Shown here piece after piece: positions 1-9,537 of a stretch of DNA of 64,000 nt. A program made the position numbers and the translations under genes. Source of the DNA: Symbiodinium natans (Eukaryota; Sar; Dinophyceae; Suessiales; Symbiodiniaceae); contig CAJNDS010002410.1 in assembly GCA_905221605.1 (NCBI GenBank), positions 369,552-433,551 of the forward strand, read 5' to 3'. Numbering within the stretch: position 1 is the first letter of the stretch; the number at the start of each line of letters is the position of its first letter. The notes beneath the pieces are model-generated. The model did no database searches. It saw nothing but the letters and a program-made list of their open reading frames with translations, and was not told the DNA's origin.

Positions 1-206
1 TTAACAAAATCTCCTCTGCCCTCTGAAGGAAGTAAGGGGCCGAGTCCACTGAACTTGTCATGGTCGCTACAAGCTGTACGAGCCAAACAAACACTCGCAA
101 ACAGAGACCTCACACCCGAGTCTGCGAGCTGGCATGACGGCAAACTCACCCTGCTATTTTCCAACTACGCTCGTGCTCACCACCTCTCCATTAGGGGAAA
201 GTGGCT

Positions 207-1673
207 CTAAGAGAAACATTTAGAACACTGAGGGTAAGCATGTGCCCTGACCATAGGGACTCGGCGGTAGTGATCTCCAAAAGCTCTACCGCACAAAAAC
301 AAAGCAGACCCAAGTGTGGTTCTGTGCAAGACCTGACTTGTAGGGTGAGCCCAGTACGAGGGGCTCTCCGAATTATCCTCCTCCGAATCAGAAGCATCTG
401 AAACTACAGCCAAAGCAGTGTCCTGATCGTCGGGCGTGTCCCCCTGACTGGTTTCATCATCTCCAGGTGCAACCGCCGCGGACTCCATGATCTTTTGACG
501 GTTCCAGCCTTGAGCAAAGTGGCCGCTCCTAGTTTGGTCAGGAAAAAATTTTCCTGACGCAACCGCTTCCAGGATAATGATGTACTCGCGCAACGCAGCA
601 CTCTGCAGCTCCCGACCGTACACCGCGTCTGATCCTGTAGCAGCGTCAGCGTGATGACCAAGAACGCGCTTAGTCTCCCTCAGCATGCCGAATTTGGAGC
701 ACCACACGAGGGTGGTCGCCTTGAGAGAATGACTAGACAATGGCTTTTCTGAATCAGGACGAGGGAGTAGGAAACGCAGCCAGCGGGTCACTTCACTAGA
801 TGACAGGGGGTCCGAAGACCAACTACCATCCGGCCGAGGGGCCGGCAGGAAAGGGACATCAATCCCATCATTCAGCAACCCAGCTTCATCTCTCAACTCC
901 AGCAGCAGTTGTCCCAACGGGACTTTAGCAATACCAATTCCCGGAATCACCAAGGGAAGGATTCGGCGTTGCTGAGCATCAAGCCGTGAAGTTTTATGGT
1001 GGAGGGTACCTAGTTCAATGAAACCGTGACTCCAATCCGCGCCACTCTTGTCAATAATCAAAGGTTGAATACAACGAACATCAGAAGCTCTAGCTCTGCC
1101 GTAAAGCATGGCCAGAAAATGAACTGCACCACATCTATCGATAAGGGAGATGCCCTCATCCTGAGCGATTGCATGAAGCTGCAACACCTCGTGTACCTGC
1201 AGAGGGGGAGCCGGGTCCCATGGACTCTTGTTGGCCAGAGCTTTAGCCACCAGTCCGTTGACACGTGCACTCTGAAAAACTTCAAGACGTACCCGCAATC
1301 CCAGGGCATGATAACTCCATTTGATGGCCTTTAGACATGTATCCAAAGTGGTGGCAGCCGTTCGGGGCAGCTTCAAGACGCAGTTGACAAAAGACCAAAC
1401 GACCTTTTCAGGAAAAGGAGGAAGGTTCCCTGACTTCACCAGCCATTCACAAAAAGTGCGAATTGGCCCCACATGCTTCAAAACTGTGGCTGGGGATTTA
1501 CCGGCCAGAATCGCCTGCAATGAGTCCTGACCAGTCTCTGTATCATCCTCCATGAGAGTGCACAAGTCAAAGAAACTAGCAAAGGATTGGAGCAAGAGCA
1601 AAACCTTCTGATAAGCTTCGTGCTGACGGCGGACGGTCTCGCGAGCTCGCTCCCCGACGGGCCTTAACTGCAC
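207..1673 (-). CDS. Tyrosine recombinase (YR) of a dinoflagellate mobile element
   Basis: Site-specific recombinase of the phage-integrase fold, expected to cut and rejoin DNA through a covalent 3'-phosphotyrosine. Numbered from the open frame at 1673, the candidate catalytic residues are Arg193/195 (YGRARASDV), His315 in SSHSLK with Lys318 where most families have Arg, His340/341 (VLGHH) and the nucleophile Tyr352 (DAVYGREL). The N-terminal third is helical, as in core-binding domains. An acidic linker (about residues 395-430) leads to a tail with LCGRAF. The frame is open from about 1703 but the first ATG is at 1553, so the true start is 1553 or a spliced exon. No frameshift is visible, so this copy may be recent. 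It lies last in a same-strand array of small reading frames. The family is near certain; Crypton-like versus DIRS-like membership is not settled because no RT is linked to it. Confidence 0.8.
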   Translation of the reverse strand: MQLRPVGERARETVRRQHEAYQKVLLLLQSFASFFDLCTLMEDDTETGQDSLQAILAGKSPATVLKHVGPIRTFCEWLVKSGNLPPFPEKVVWSFVNCVLKLPRTAATTLDTCLKAIKWSYHALGLRVRLEVFQSARVNGLVAKALANKSPWDPAPPLQVHEVLQLHAIAQDEGISLIDRCGAVHFLAMLYGRARASDVRCIQPLIIDKSGADWSHGFIELGTLHHKTSRLDAQQRRILPLVIPGIGIAKVPLGQLLLELRDEAGLLNDGIDVPFLPAPRPDGSWSSDPLSSSEVTRWLRFLLPRPDSEKPLSSHSLKATTLVWCSKFGMLRETKRVLGHHADAATGSDAVYGRELQSAALREYIIILEAVASGKFFPDQTRSGHFAQGWNRQKIMESAAVAPGDDETSQGDTPDDQDTALAVVSDASDSEEDNSESPSYWAHPTSQVLHRTTLGSALFLCGRAFGDHYRRVPMVRAHAYPQCSKCFS

Positions 1674-1703
1674 GAGTCCAGGCCTGGCAATGCGACGTTG
1701 CTG

Positions 1704-2097
1704 TATCTGCTATACTTGTCGAAGACTGCGTGCCAGCTGTTAAGGCGGTCGTCGGTTGTGTTCTCCCGCCCTGGTAAGGCACGCCCAACCCTTGAGGGAA
1801 CATCGCCTTCATCGGGTCAAAAATGCACAACATGCTAGGCTGTTCCCAGGCTGGCTGGGCAAAGCTGATCGTGCATGGATCTGGTTACGAAAGAACAATT
1901 CAGCCTCGCTGGAGCTGGGGTCTCGACCGGACATGACGAGGAATACCAATCAGCCAATCTCCCTGCTGGGCATTGGATGCATGTGCAGCGACACAACACT
2001 CACATGTGCAAACACTCACATGTGCAAACTGAATTGTTTCCGATCTGCCTGATCGCTGCATCCTGTGCTGTTCATACTAAGGGTCCGGCTCACCCTG
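1704..2097. other. Spacer without a supported gene
   Basis: No convincing reading frame on either strand. The only structure seen is a short perfect tandem pair of about 16 bp (CACTCACATGTGCAAA type) near 2000-2031. Confidence 0.5.
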
Positions 2098-3420
2098 TCA
2101 GCGAGGCCACCCCACTGCTATGCCGCGAAGCACAACATGCTTGGGCGAGAGCAGAAAATGCTCACCCGAGCGTACCGAGCCCGAGTCTCGGCATGCCGAG
2201 TGGAGGTAATCGTGCCCACCTTCCACCTGAGGAGTGGGCCCCGGGAGCTCGGCTTCCACCACCAACATAGCCCCTCCGAGGGACTTAGCCCGGCTCGCTG
2301 TCTTCTTCACAGCAGCCACCATGGAATCTTTCGAGTACCCCACGAGGGCACCCCGAGCAGAAAATCCATAAGCCGGGAAACCATCTTCACGATTGTCCCC
2401 CACAGTGATTTCTCCACATTGGGCCACGCCAATCACCGAGGCAAAACTTGTGCCATGACACATCGTGGCCTGGTTGGCATAGTTGGGGTCATGGACAAAG
2501 CTCGGCCCCTTGATGTTGCATCCCACGAACAAAACGTTCTGGCCCGGGACATCAAAAGTGAACATCTCCGGCCCAACCTTTTGGGCAAGATCACCATCGC
2601 CCTCCAATGGACGTCCGTAATGCCGGAAGGCCCCCATAATCGTGGCCATTCTGCCAGCAACTGCATCAGGCACCGAAAGGTGGGACATATGGGGCTTGTA
2701 CTCCGAGGCCTCGGCAAATTGGGCCGCGACCTTGTTCCACGGGTACTTCCACCAGGGCTCAAGCTGCCCCTTCTCGACCAACTCACGTGCGCTGAGGGGT
2801 CGATCCGTGGCAGCCCAAGCTGCCGTGTTGGCCGACTCCCATAGGGCTTTGAGGTATTCCCCATCATCAGCTTCTTCATCTTCCAGGGAGAGCTCCTCTT
2901 GTCCTGCCTTATCGGCAGCTGCCTTTCGGGCTTCGGCCGCCTTGATTTCTTCGGGTGTGGCCTCCTTAACATCGTAACTCGCAGCAGGCCTGCCACGATC
3001 TTCCTGAGGCTTGCTTTTCTTCCAAGTCTCGCTCTGCCACTTATTCCATGGCTTCCGCTGGGGTTGCTTCCACTGAGACTGAGACTTCCAACTGTCTCTC
3101 CAACTGGAGGCTGCCTCTCTCCCAATGCCCCCTGGTCCGAGCAAAGCTTGGGAAGCCGGTTGCTGCATCACCGGCACCTGCTGCCACACGTGCCCTGGAC
3201 TAGCCAGAGGTAACGCGGGCGGTGGTGGCATGGGTGGTGGCGCCGTTTCGCGGCGGGGTGGGGTGCTCCCACGGCTAAGTTCCGTCCTCCTGGACCTACG
3301 CCGACCCCTTGAACGATCTCTCGTTCGCTCTCTTGAGCGCGAGTCTGAGCTGCTGCGGCGCCTACGGCGTCTGCCCCGGGACTCCGTCCCAAGAGGTGGC
3401 ATCAAAGGCCATGGGTACAT
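2098..3420 (-). CDS. SR-rich protein with possible ADP-ribosyltransferase-like C-terminal domain
   Basis: ATG at 3420, about 440 residues, no internal stop. Residues about 15-50 are an Arg/Ser-rich block (RRRRRRSSSDSRSRERTRD). A Pro-rich stretch and a Trp/Lys/Gln-rich segment with WK and WN pairs follow, then an acidic helix. The last ~180 residues look globular. Their order CHGTS, then PAYGFSARG, an Ala/Lys helix and LVVEAEL resembles the H-Y-E layout of ADP-ribosyltransferase or Tpt1/KptA folds (a His-Gly-Thr strand, Gly-x-Tyr, a closing Glu strand). That is an inference from pattern only. The N-terminus resembles splicing-factor SR domains or nucleic-acid-binding Gag-like proteins. It lies directly upstream, in transcription sense, of the recombinase at 207-1673, so it could be cargo or a Gag-like protein of the same element. 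Confidence 0.55.
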   Translation of the reverse strand: MYPWPLMPPLGTESRGRRRRRRSSSDSRSRERTRDRSRGRRRSRRTELSRGSTPPRRETAPPPMPPPPALPLASPGHVWQQVPVMQQPASQALLGPGGIGREAASSWRDSWKSQSQWKQPQRKPWNKWQSETWKKSKPQEDRGRPAASYDVKEATPEEIKAAEARKAAADKAGQEELSLEDEEADDGEYLKALWESANTAAWAATDRPLSARELVEKGQLEPWWKYPWNKVAAQFAEASEYKPHMSHLSVPDAVAGRMATIMGAFRHYGRPLEGDGDLAQKVGPEMFTFDVPGQNVLFVGCNIKGPSFVHDPNYANQATMCHGTSFASVIGVAQCGEITVGDNREDGFPAYGFSARGALVGYSKDSMVAAVKKTASRAKSLGGAMLVVEAELPGPTPQVEGGHDYLHSACRDSGSVRSGEHFLLSPKHVVLRGIAVGWPR

Positions 3421-3429
3421 CTGACCCAC

Positions 3430-4150
3430 CAGGCACCTGCCTTCGTGTCACAGGTTTCCGTGCTCCTGCACAAAATGCCCCGGCGAGTCTCGCCACGAAC
3501 TAAGGTTTTGGGCCAAAGAAAAACAAATAATGCACGAACACTTGCTGCAATGACCACATCTGTGCCTACCACCGATACTCTGCGGTGCTGATCCTTCCTT
3601 TCCGTGTTGATACACGTCACGTGGCTGCACGGCCCTTCTCGGCCAGCCCTCATGGGCTCTATACTTCTCGTGAGAGCACTTCTGGCTCGAGCTTTCGGCT
3701 CAGAATCGAAAACACGACCTAGGTCGTGTGATCAAGCTTGCACAGAAAAACAAGTCCCAAAACGATTCTCCAACACTGCACTGCATCTCGATGCACATAC
3801 GTCTGTCATTTGTCGTGAGGTTACCAAACAAATGCACTTCTCCTCTAACCAAAACAAAGTACCCAACAAAAAGCCTCGACAACAGGCAACTAGGCCCGAG
3901 GCGAGATCTGCACCCGAATGTATCAAGCACTCTGAGCTCAGGGCCGCCAACATCGCAGATGCCACGATCCAACGGTATTACAGGTATCCTGATGTTAACC
4001 AGAACAACATGAGTAAAAATAGTCTCTAAAGTGCTCGAACATATAAGGTTTGCCAGCATTCAGCCAAAGTCAAACCGATGCACTGTTTTCTCTTGCCCTT
4101 TCTGACAAGGTTTCGTCTATTGACAGTCACATCTGTCTCGAATTCACCAG
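3430..4150. other. Spacer without a supported gene
   Basis: Both strands carry only short overlapping frames with no domain or compositional sign of coding. Nothing else is recognised. Confidence 0.5.
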
Positions 4151-4669
4151 TCATGGTGAGTACGGACCAGGCCTCCGGCCAGGCCTAAAATGCCTCATGC
4201 GAATCGCTAACGATGGGAACTGAGGTGGAGGCATGGGCTCCCGGTTGTACATCCTGATCCCCGCGATCGTCAGGGACCACACCATCATGTCTGCATGAAG
4301 TCGGAATGACTCCTGAAGGTGCCTAAGTAAATCAAACTGCAGCTCAACCATGTGTCGCAAAGCGTGGATCGCCTGAAAGAGCTGTTCGACATCACAGCCA
4401 AGAACTGACGTTGATGTCTGTTGCTGACTCTGAAACGTCAAAAACGACTCGCGAGCCTTGCGAATGTCACCTTCCAAAGATGCAATGTGTTGTAAACATC
4501 GGCGAAGACGAGAATGATGTTCCATAATTTTCGTATCAATCTCCCACAAAGCAACTCTATCATATTCACAGAAGCTGAAAGGACGATCTGCATGAGTCTC
4601 CACAGTGGAGTCTTCCATGGGATGATTCTCGTCAATATGACGGGCTAACGAATCCCTGAGGGCAGTCAT
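4151..4669 (-). CDS. Small coiled-coil protein (array member)
   Basis: ATG at 4669, about 172 residues. Not recognised as a known family. The central part (from VALWEIDTKIMEHHSRLRRC to LTFQSQQQ) is predicted helical with heptad-like Leu/Ile spacing. A second helix-rich part (LFQAIHALRHMVELQFDLL) follows, and the tail is basic and Pro-rich. A frame of this length with coherent amphipathic helices is unlikely to be chance. It shares strand and general character with the reading frames at 4801-5067 and 7377-7805. It could be a structural protein of a large mobile element or a host gene. Confidence 0.5.
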   Translation of the reverse strand: MTALRDSLARHIDENHPMEDSTVETHADRPFSFCEYDRVALWEIDTKIMEHHSRLRRCLQHIASLEGDIRKARESFLTFQSQQQTSTSVLGCDVEQLFQAIHALRHMVELQFDLLRHLQESFRLHADMMVWSLTIAGIRMYNREPMPPPQFPSLAIRMRHFRPGRRPGPYSP

Positions 4670-4800
4670 AAGTACCAACCCCCTGAAGCACTTCGAGCCT
4701 CAAAGAAAAACACGAGGTGCAAAACACGTGTCCCTGCTCCACATAAAAACTGCGGAAAGAAATGAGCAGCACTCAGGGCCAGGCTCATACTGTCTCCAGC

Positions 4801-5067
4801 TCATGGAAAAAGAGCATGGAAAGCTGATCGAAAACGTCTCACGAACGACTCCAGCCAAGATAAGCGTGCATCACTTTGTTGAACACGTGCTTCCAACACA
4901 CGCAAGCGACTGGATATGTCTTCAAGGGCTCGACTGAGTTCACCAAGTTCATCTTGATGCCTTTCACACATAGCATGCACATCAACCACATGCCGATGCA
5001 CCAAACTGACTGTGCCAGTCCCACTAGAGGACGGTGTCTGGGGCTCCGAAGCTGCACCATCTGCCAT
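4801..5067 (-). CDS. Small coiled-coil protein, 88 residues (array member)
   Basis: ATG at 5067, stop at 4801. After a Ser/Thr-rich N-terminus the region HQDELGELSRALEDISSRL and RVLEARVQQSDARLSWLES form a clear heptad-patterned coiled coil, followed by a basic aromatic tail. No known family recognised. It lies about 130 bp upstream of the 172-residue coiled-coil frame on the same strand, so the two may be co-transcribed or be separately trans-spliced units. Confidence 0.5.
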   Translation of the reverse strand: MADGAASEPQTPSSSGTGTVSLVHRHVVDVHAMCERHQDELGELSRALEDISSRLRVLEARVQQSDARLSWLESFVRRFRSAFHALFP

Positions 5068-6325
5068 GGCTCAAGCTAACCCCCCCTTTTTCGAAAACAA
5101 TCTATCAGCTTCTAAGAGCACTTTCCGGGCATCCTGCCCTCTGAGAGGTCCCGCTGCGACGGGTGTATAAGTAAATACAAATCCTGCATGAACAAGCATA
5201 AAACTGATCAAGCATTGGAAATAAGTTGTGCAAAAAGGCAAGCACTGAAACAACAAGCAAATGTTTTGTTCACCACAACATTTTGATGTTGTTTCCTTTG
5301 AACAATAAAGCTCTATCTTCTCCAGGCATTCGAAGAACGATACGTTTTGGCCGTTTTGGCCTTTGTGCTAGAATTTCTGGCACGAGACCTGACATGAGAG
5401 ATCATGAAGGTCGAGTACAAGAAAGAAACTGTGATGGAAGAAGATGAGTTGCCGAAGCTCTACTACGCCCCTTCGGGAGAGCGAACGCATGCGAGAAGAG
5501 ACTCTTATGGTCTCAGAAACAGCATGAACGTGAACACAGCGACCCCCTGCAGAGTGTGTCGCCCCGACAAGATAGAAGGCTGAAGGTGTTCCTAGCACGA
5601 AGTCCTTCTAGCAAACTCCTTCACAGAGATCTTCGTGGTGAATGAACGAGATGGAATCTCCATCGTCGACCTTGGTGGCGATGCCTGCCGGGAAGCACCA
5701 GAGTGGATGTGATGCCTGCCGGGAAGAACCAGAAGGAGACAAAGTATGTCGACTACAAGATTGAAAGAAAAGAAACAGAAGAAGAAAGCGATCAGACGGA
5801 GCTGGCGAGCTGGTTCAGTATCCTCACTCTCTCTTATATAGAGGTCCCGCGACCCCCCTGAAAGCCATCCACAGCCAGCAGGAATGAAAGTGGATTCCAT
5901 CCCCTTTTTAAAAAATGACAACCGAGGCTTGCAGGCATGCAGTTCCGAGGCCGTGGGACCGCAATCTTGCATCTTGCAAAATCGCAATTTAGAAGGGTTT
6001 TGAATGCTCGGAAAAGGTTTTACGCAGAATCGCGGACACGAGCTAAAATTCGGTACTCAAGGCATCTCCTCGCATCCTGGAACCGGCCAACCCGCCCCAA
6101 ATTGGCCGACTCGACCAACCGACCACCATTTTTACTTGTTAAATTTTCACGGGCCGCGACAATGCAAAACAATGAAAAGCGTCCCGTTCCAGGGGGCATT
6201 TCCTCCTTTCCTTTTGTTGGTTATGATCCGGGAAGGGTGTGAGTGCTGCTGGTGTTGTAGGGTGTGGTATGTGGAGTGGCTCTGACTCCTGTGGTGTCGG
6301 TCACAGAACTGAAATGATCGGGATA

Positions 6326-6514
6326 GTTCACAGCTAGTTCAAGCCACACTACCAAAGCCACTACCAAGCCCTAGGGAAAGTCCAGGCTAAGTGAGCACCT
6401 ACCACAAGCTCTCGCTCCTTCCCTTTTGACTTTGCCGGAAATGCAGCTCAGAGTTCGAAGCACAAAGCATGCAATCGAATTATTGGCAAAGCTGGCAAAC
6501 AGATCTTACCACCA
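6326..6514. repeat. 189-bp direct repeat, copy 1
   Basis: Nearly identical to 7094-7282 (only a few substitutions seen, such as TTTGCCGG versus TTTGCCAG). The two begin with GTTCACAGCTAGTTC and end at ATCTTACCACC, with unrelated sequence outside. Paired direct repeats 768 bp apart resemble a short terminal-repeat element (TRIM-like) or a local duplication. Confidence 0.85.
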
Positions 6515-6660
6515 TGCAAGCAGATGAATTGTGCCAGCGCAGAGAATCTGAACGCGCCATGTCGATAAAACACAGGAGCAAAACAGAAGAGACCTTAACC
6601 AAGGCAGGAAAAGCGATCGAAAAGCGATTTCGTGAATTCTCGTGAAACAAGGCTAGCTCC

Positions 6661-6898
6661 AGCCGTTTAGAGGACGGGTGCGCCTCAGGATTGAATCGGC
6701 TGACAGCACGCGAGTATGGGACAAGTTCCAAAACAGAAAACAAACACTACTGCGACACGGTTGCACAATGAGCTATCACAGCCGTTTAGAAGACGGGGGC
6801 CCTTTTGGGATGACCCAGCTGAGAGCTCAGAGTAGGGAACATGACCCAAAGCGGAAAGCAAGGACAATGTGACACGAGTGCAAGATGAGCAAGCTCCG
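6661..6898. repeat. Two diverged tandem units of 119 bp
   Basis: Both units start AGCCGTTTAGA.GACGGG and share GACACG..TGCA.GATGAGC-type endings. Identity is partial. A third partial start (GGCTGTACAAAGG) follows at 6897. Confidence 0.6.
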
Positions 6899-6967
6899 GC
6901 TGTACAAAGGTCCCGAGACCCGTCCCAAATGAAGGAACGAAGCTTCATAATGGGAGTGGCGGGTGGG

Positions 6968-7008
6968 ATCGAAAAGCGAAGCTACCAAGCGATGTAATGC
7001 AAGCTGCA
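6968..7008. repeat. 41-bp dispersed repeat, copy 1
   Basis: Starts ATCGAAAAGCGAAGC and ends GCAAGCTGCA. It is identical to 15839-15879 with unrelated flanks, so the pair brackets most of the small-reading-frame array. Confidence 0.85.
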
Positions 7009-7093
7009 TGATTTGGTGTGTGGCTTGAACCAAAAGCAACAAAGTACGGTGATCTTTCACAACAGTAAACAGACATGAGTAAACACATGAACC

Positions 7094-7282
7094 GTTCACA
7101 GCTAGTTCAAGCCACACTACCAAAGCCACTACCAAGCCCTAGGGAAAGTCCAGGCTAAGTGAGCACCTACCACAAGCTCTCGCTCCTTCCCTTTTGACTT
7201 TGCCAGAAATGCAGCTCAGAGTTCGAAGCACAAAGCACGCAATCGAATTATTGGCAAAGCTGGCAAACAGATCTTACCACCA
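7094..7282. repeat. 189-bp direct repeat, copy 2
   Basis: Partner of 6326-6514, same orientation and same length. Confidence 0.85.
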
Positions 7283-7376
7283 ATTTAACACTGGCAAAGT
7301 CAAAGCTCGCACCGAACAGCCCAATTTTTAAAAGTGAGCGAAGACGTGCCAGGCATGCCCCCAGTCTCTGGGTGGC

Positions 7377-7805
7377 TCAAGCCGAGTATTGTAACGTAGC
7401 TCCAGTGAAATCAAAGTTCCAAATGCAGAGCCAAAACCAAAACAGCTCCACAGAAGCCGGTCTCTGGTAGAAGGGCGTGTCACAACCCGATCCTCCGAGG
7501 ATGAGGTAGGCGACGGTCACGGCTAGGGTCGATTTCCCAACTGTCGGAGCACAGAGCAAAGGACAGACTGCACAAAGGGAGGCCTGGACCTCTGCCAGAC
7601 GAGTGCTGCAAAGCTCGAGGTCAGCCTCCATGTCAGACAGCCGGACGGTGTGCCCGCTGGACGATTGCTCCAGAGCGAGGACACGCGCGAGAAGCCCTTC
7701 TGCAGTCAGATGAGCGCCCGACAGGTCCCCTTGCAGAATGGCAACATGATGCCTGAGACGAGAAACTTCCTCCCTCAGAAAAGCCACCTCGTCGGAGTGG
7801 TCCAT
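7377..7805 (-). CDS. Small coiled-coil protein (array member)
   Basis: ATG at 7805, 142 residues. Residues 1-80 form a strong heptad pattern (FLREEVSRLRHHVAILQGD, later LLARVLALEQ and VRLSDMEADLELCSTRLAEV). After about residue 80 the composition changes to Cys/Leu and then aromatic residues, so the true protein may end or splice near there. Upstream, CAACAG about 30 bases before the ATG could serve as a splice or trans-splice acceptor. No family recognised. It resembles the other coiled-coil frames of the array in kind but not in sequence. Confidence 0.45.
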   Translation of the reverse strand: MDHSDEVAFLREEVSRLRHHVAILQGDLSGAHLTAEGLLARVLALEQSSSGHTVRLSDMEADLELCSTRLAEVQASLCAVCPLLCAPTVGKSTLAVTVAYLILGGSGCDTPFYQRPASVELFWFWLCIWNFDFTGATLQYSA

Positions 7806-9228
7806 GTGCCCGACCCGCGGGCAGGTAAACCAGCTGTTGAAACCCTCTCAAAGTGATTGTATAGTAAAGGATATGCAAAGTGTTCCGTGTTCAAATGCAA
7901 GTGACACGCAAGTGCTCTAAGGCTCCCTGAGAGCCACAAGGGCCGGGGGCCGTGCGGGGGAAAAGAATGCGCTGTGGCTCTGCCGCTGCCCGCCAGACCG
8001 CTCCAAAGCACGAGAAATGGCTGACTGCCTTCCCAAAAGTAGGAAAGTACTAGGAGAAAAGCATTGCATCCGCTCATTTACTCCGAAAGACAATGCGGCG
8101 GATCCGAACCACTGAGCGGCGCAAGTCTCCTGACATGGTCGCAGGCAGAAGCCCCTAAACCAGTGCGAAGGATCCTATCCAACCCCCCGGAAAACCCGGC
8201 ATGCGGGACACCTAGGCTTAGGGACAGTGCCCAAGAAAAAGGGGCGGGAGAAGTCGCACGCAGGAATTCTGTCGCGCCAGCAGTGCGAGTTTCCCCAGAG
8301 AGAAGGGACCGCCCTAGATAAGCACTGTAATGCCCGTTACAGAAAGGCCGCGGGCTGGGGTAAGTGCTGTGCCAGATACCCACAGTGAACAGCAAAAGAA
8401 GCATGGAGCCATCCTCCTCGCCGAACGTGCACTGGCCCCCACGGACTGTGAAGTCCTGGCGCGCAGGGCTGAAAGACCAAACTGCGACGAGCCAAAGACT
8501 GATGACCGTGTGACACGCTTGAAGGCTTATAAAACGCTCTGTACTGGCGGAATTAGGAAGCAAGCCTGACTCTTTGACAGGAAAAGCGGGGGCAAGGCCC
8601 CATATTAACAGCCAGTAAAGCAAACGCCTAGAGCAAAGCACAGCTCAGGGTGTATTTACGGGTTGGAGTGCGTCCCTGTAAGCGGGCGAACACCGAAGGC
8701 TCAAGGTAGCGACTTAGGGTCAACCGGGCTTTATGGAGTTTCGGGCAAATGCCGTGCCTGCAGAAGCGAGAAAGGGGGAGACGCGATCGGAGCTTTGGTG
8801 GCCGAAAGCGGCCAAGGCCTGAGCGAACCAAAGCAGAGAGGGAGCAAAACATGAAGATGGCGGATGGTACGCTATCAAAAGGGAGAGCCAGGTGGCGAAT
8901 AGCCTGAATGAATAATACCTACGCTGCTGCTTGCATTTTTCCGCGCAGGCACCCGGCCGACTGCCTGAGCATGTGAGACCTGCTCAACAAAAACCAAAGA
9001 AGATCACAAGGAGGGATCTTTAAAGCCAGAAGCTTATTGAAAGGTCAGATGTCGACTGCGTAATCTCACGGTGTAAGCCTAGCAAGGCTAGCCCAGGAGC
9101 CGAAGCACAGAGTGTCAGGGAACGGTCGAGACAGCCAAAACAAAGAGTGTGTAAGTACAATGGCTGTTTGAAAGCCTGCGTAACAAAGCACGCTTGAAAG
9201 AAAGGCCCTGAGGGCCCGAGGGTCACCC
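7806..9228. other. GCTTTG-rich spacer
   Basis: No supported gene. The minus strand is rich in GCTTTG and GGCTTT words, as are the other spacers of this array, and its short frames (for example 8078-8641 minus) have transposed, domain-free composition. Confidence 0.45.
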
Positions 9229-9537
9229 TCACGAATTGACTGGTGCTTCGGCGGGAGGAAGCTCCTCTTGCTCAGACTCCGGGGACATTTCGGCCAAGTT
9301 GCGGACAAAAAGAGCCCGCTCTTCAGGATGCTGTGCCAAAGCGTCCAAGAGGGTTTTGACTAGGTCGTTCTCGAGGCGGATGACACTCCAGCGCGCCTTC
9401 CAGTTGTGCGCTAGTATTTGCCTGGCAGACGCAAAGGATCGATCCTTGGTCAAAGCAGTCCAAAGCGGCCCATCCGCAGCATCGCGGATCTGATAGAAGC
9501 GCGCGTCAGACATGGGCTCATCCTGGGACGACATCAT
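9229..9537 (-). CDS. Hypothetical 102-residue protein (array member)
   Basis: Two adjacent ATGs at 9537 and 9534. The product is a compact helical protein (DARFYQIRDAADGPLW, LAHNWKARWSVIRLENDLV, LLDALAQHPEERALFVRNL) ending in an acidic Glu/Pro tail. Codon choice and amphipathic helices look genuine. No known family recognised. It is the fifth reading frame from the recombinase end of the array. Confidence 0.45.
   Translation of the reverse strand: MMSSQDEPMSDARFYQIRDAADGPLWTALTKDRSFASARQILAHNWKARWSVIRLENDLVKTLLDALAQHPEERALFVRNLAEMSPESEQEELPPAEAPVNS

Larger units (their letters stand above)
5068..7376. other. Non-coding spacer with several local repeats
   Basis: No supported gene. It holds a 189-bp direct repeat pair, a two-unit 119-bp tandem repeat and one copy of a 41-bp repeat, each listed separately. 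A short duplication (GATGCCTGCCGGGAAG twice) lies near 5682-5728. Short frames here have no coherent composition. Confidence 0.5.

Noticed and set aside
8078-8641. 187-codon minus-strand frame in an array spacer
   Set aside because: Composition follows the GCTTTG-rich spacer in every frame; no helices or domain pattern.
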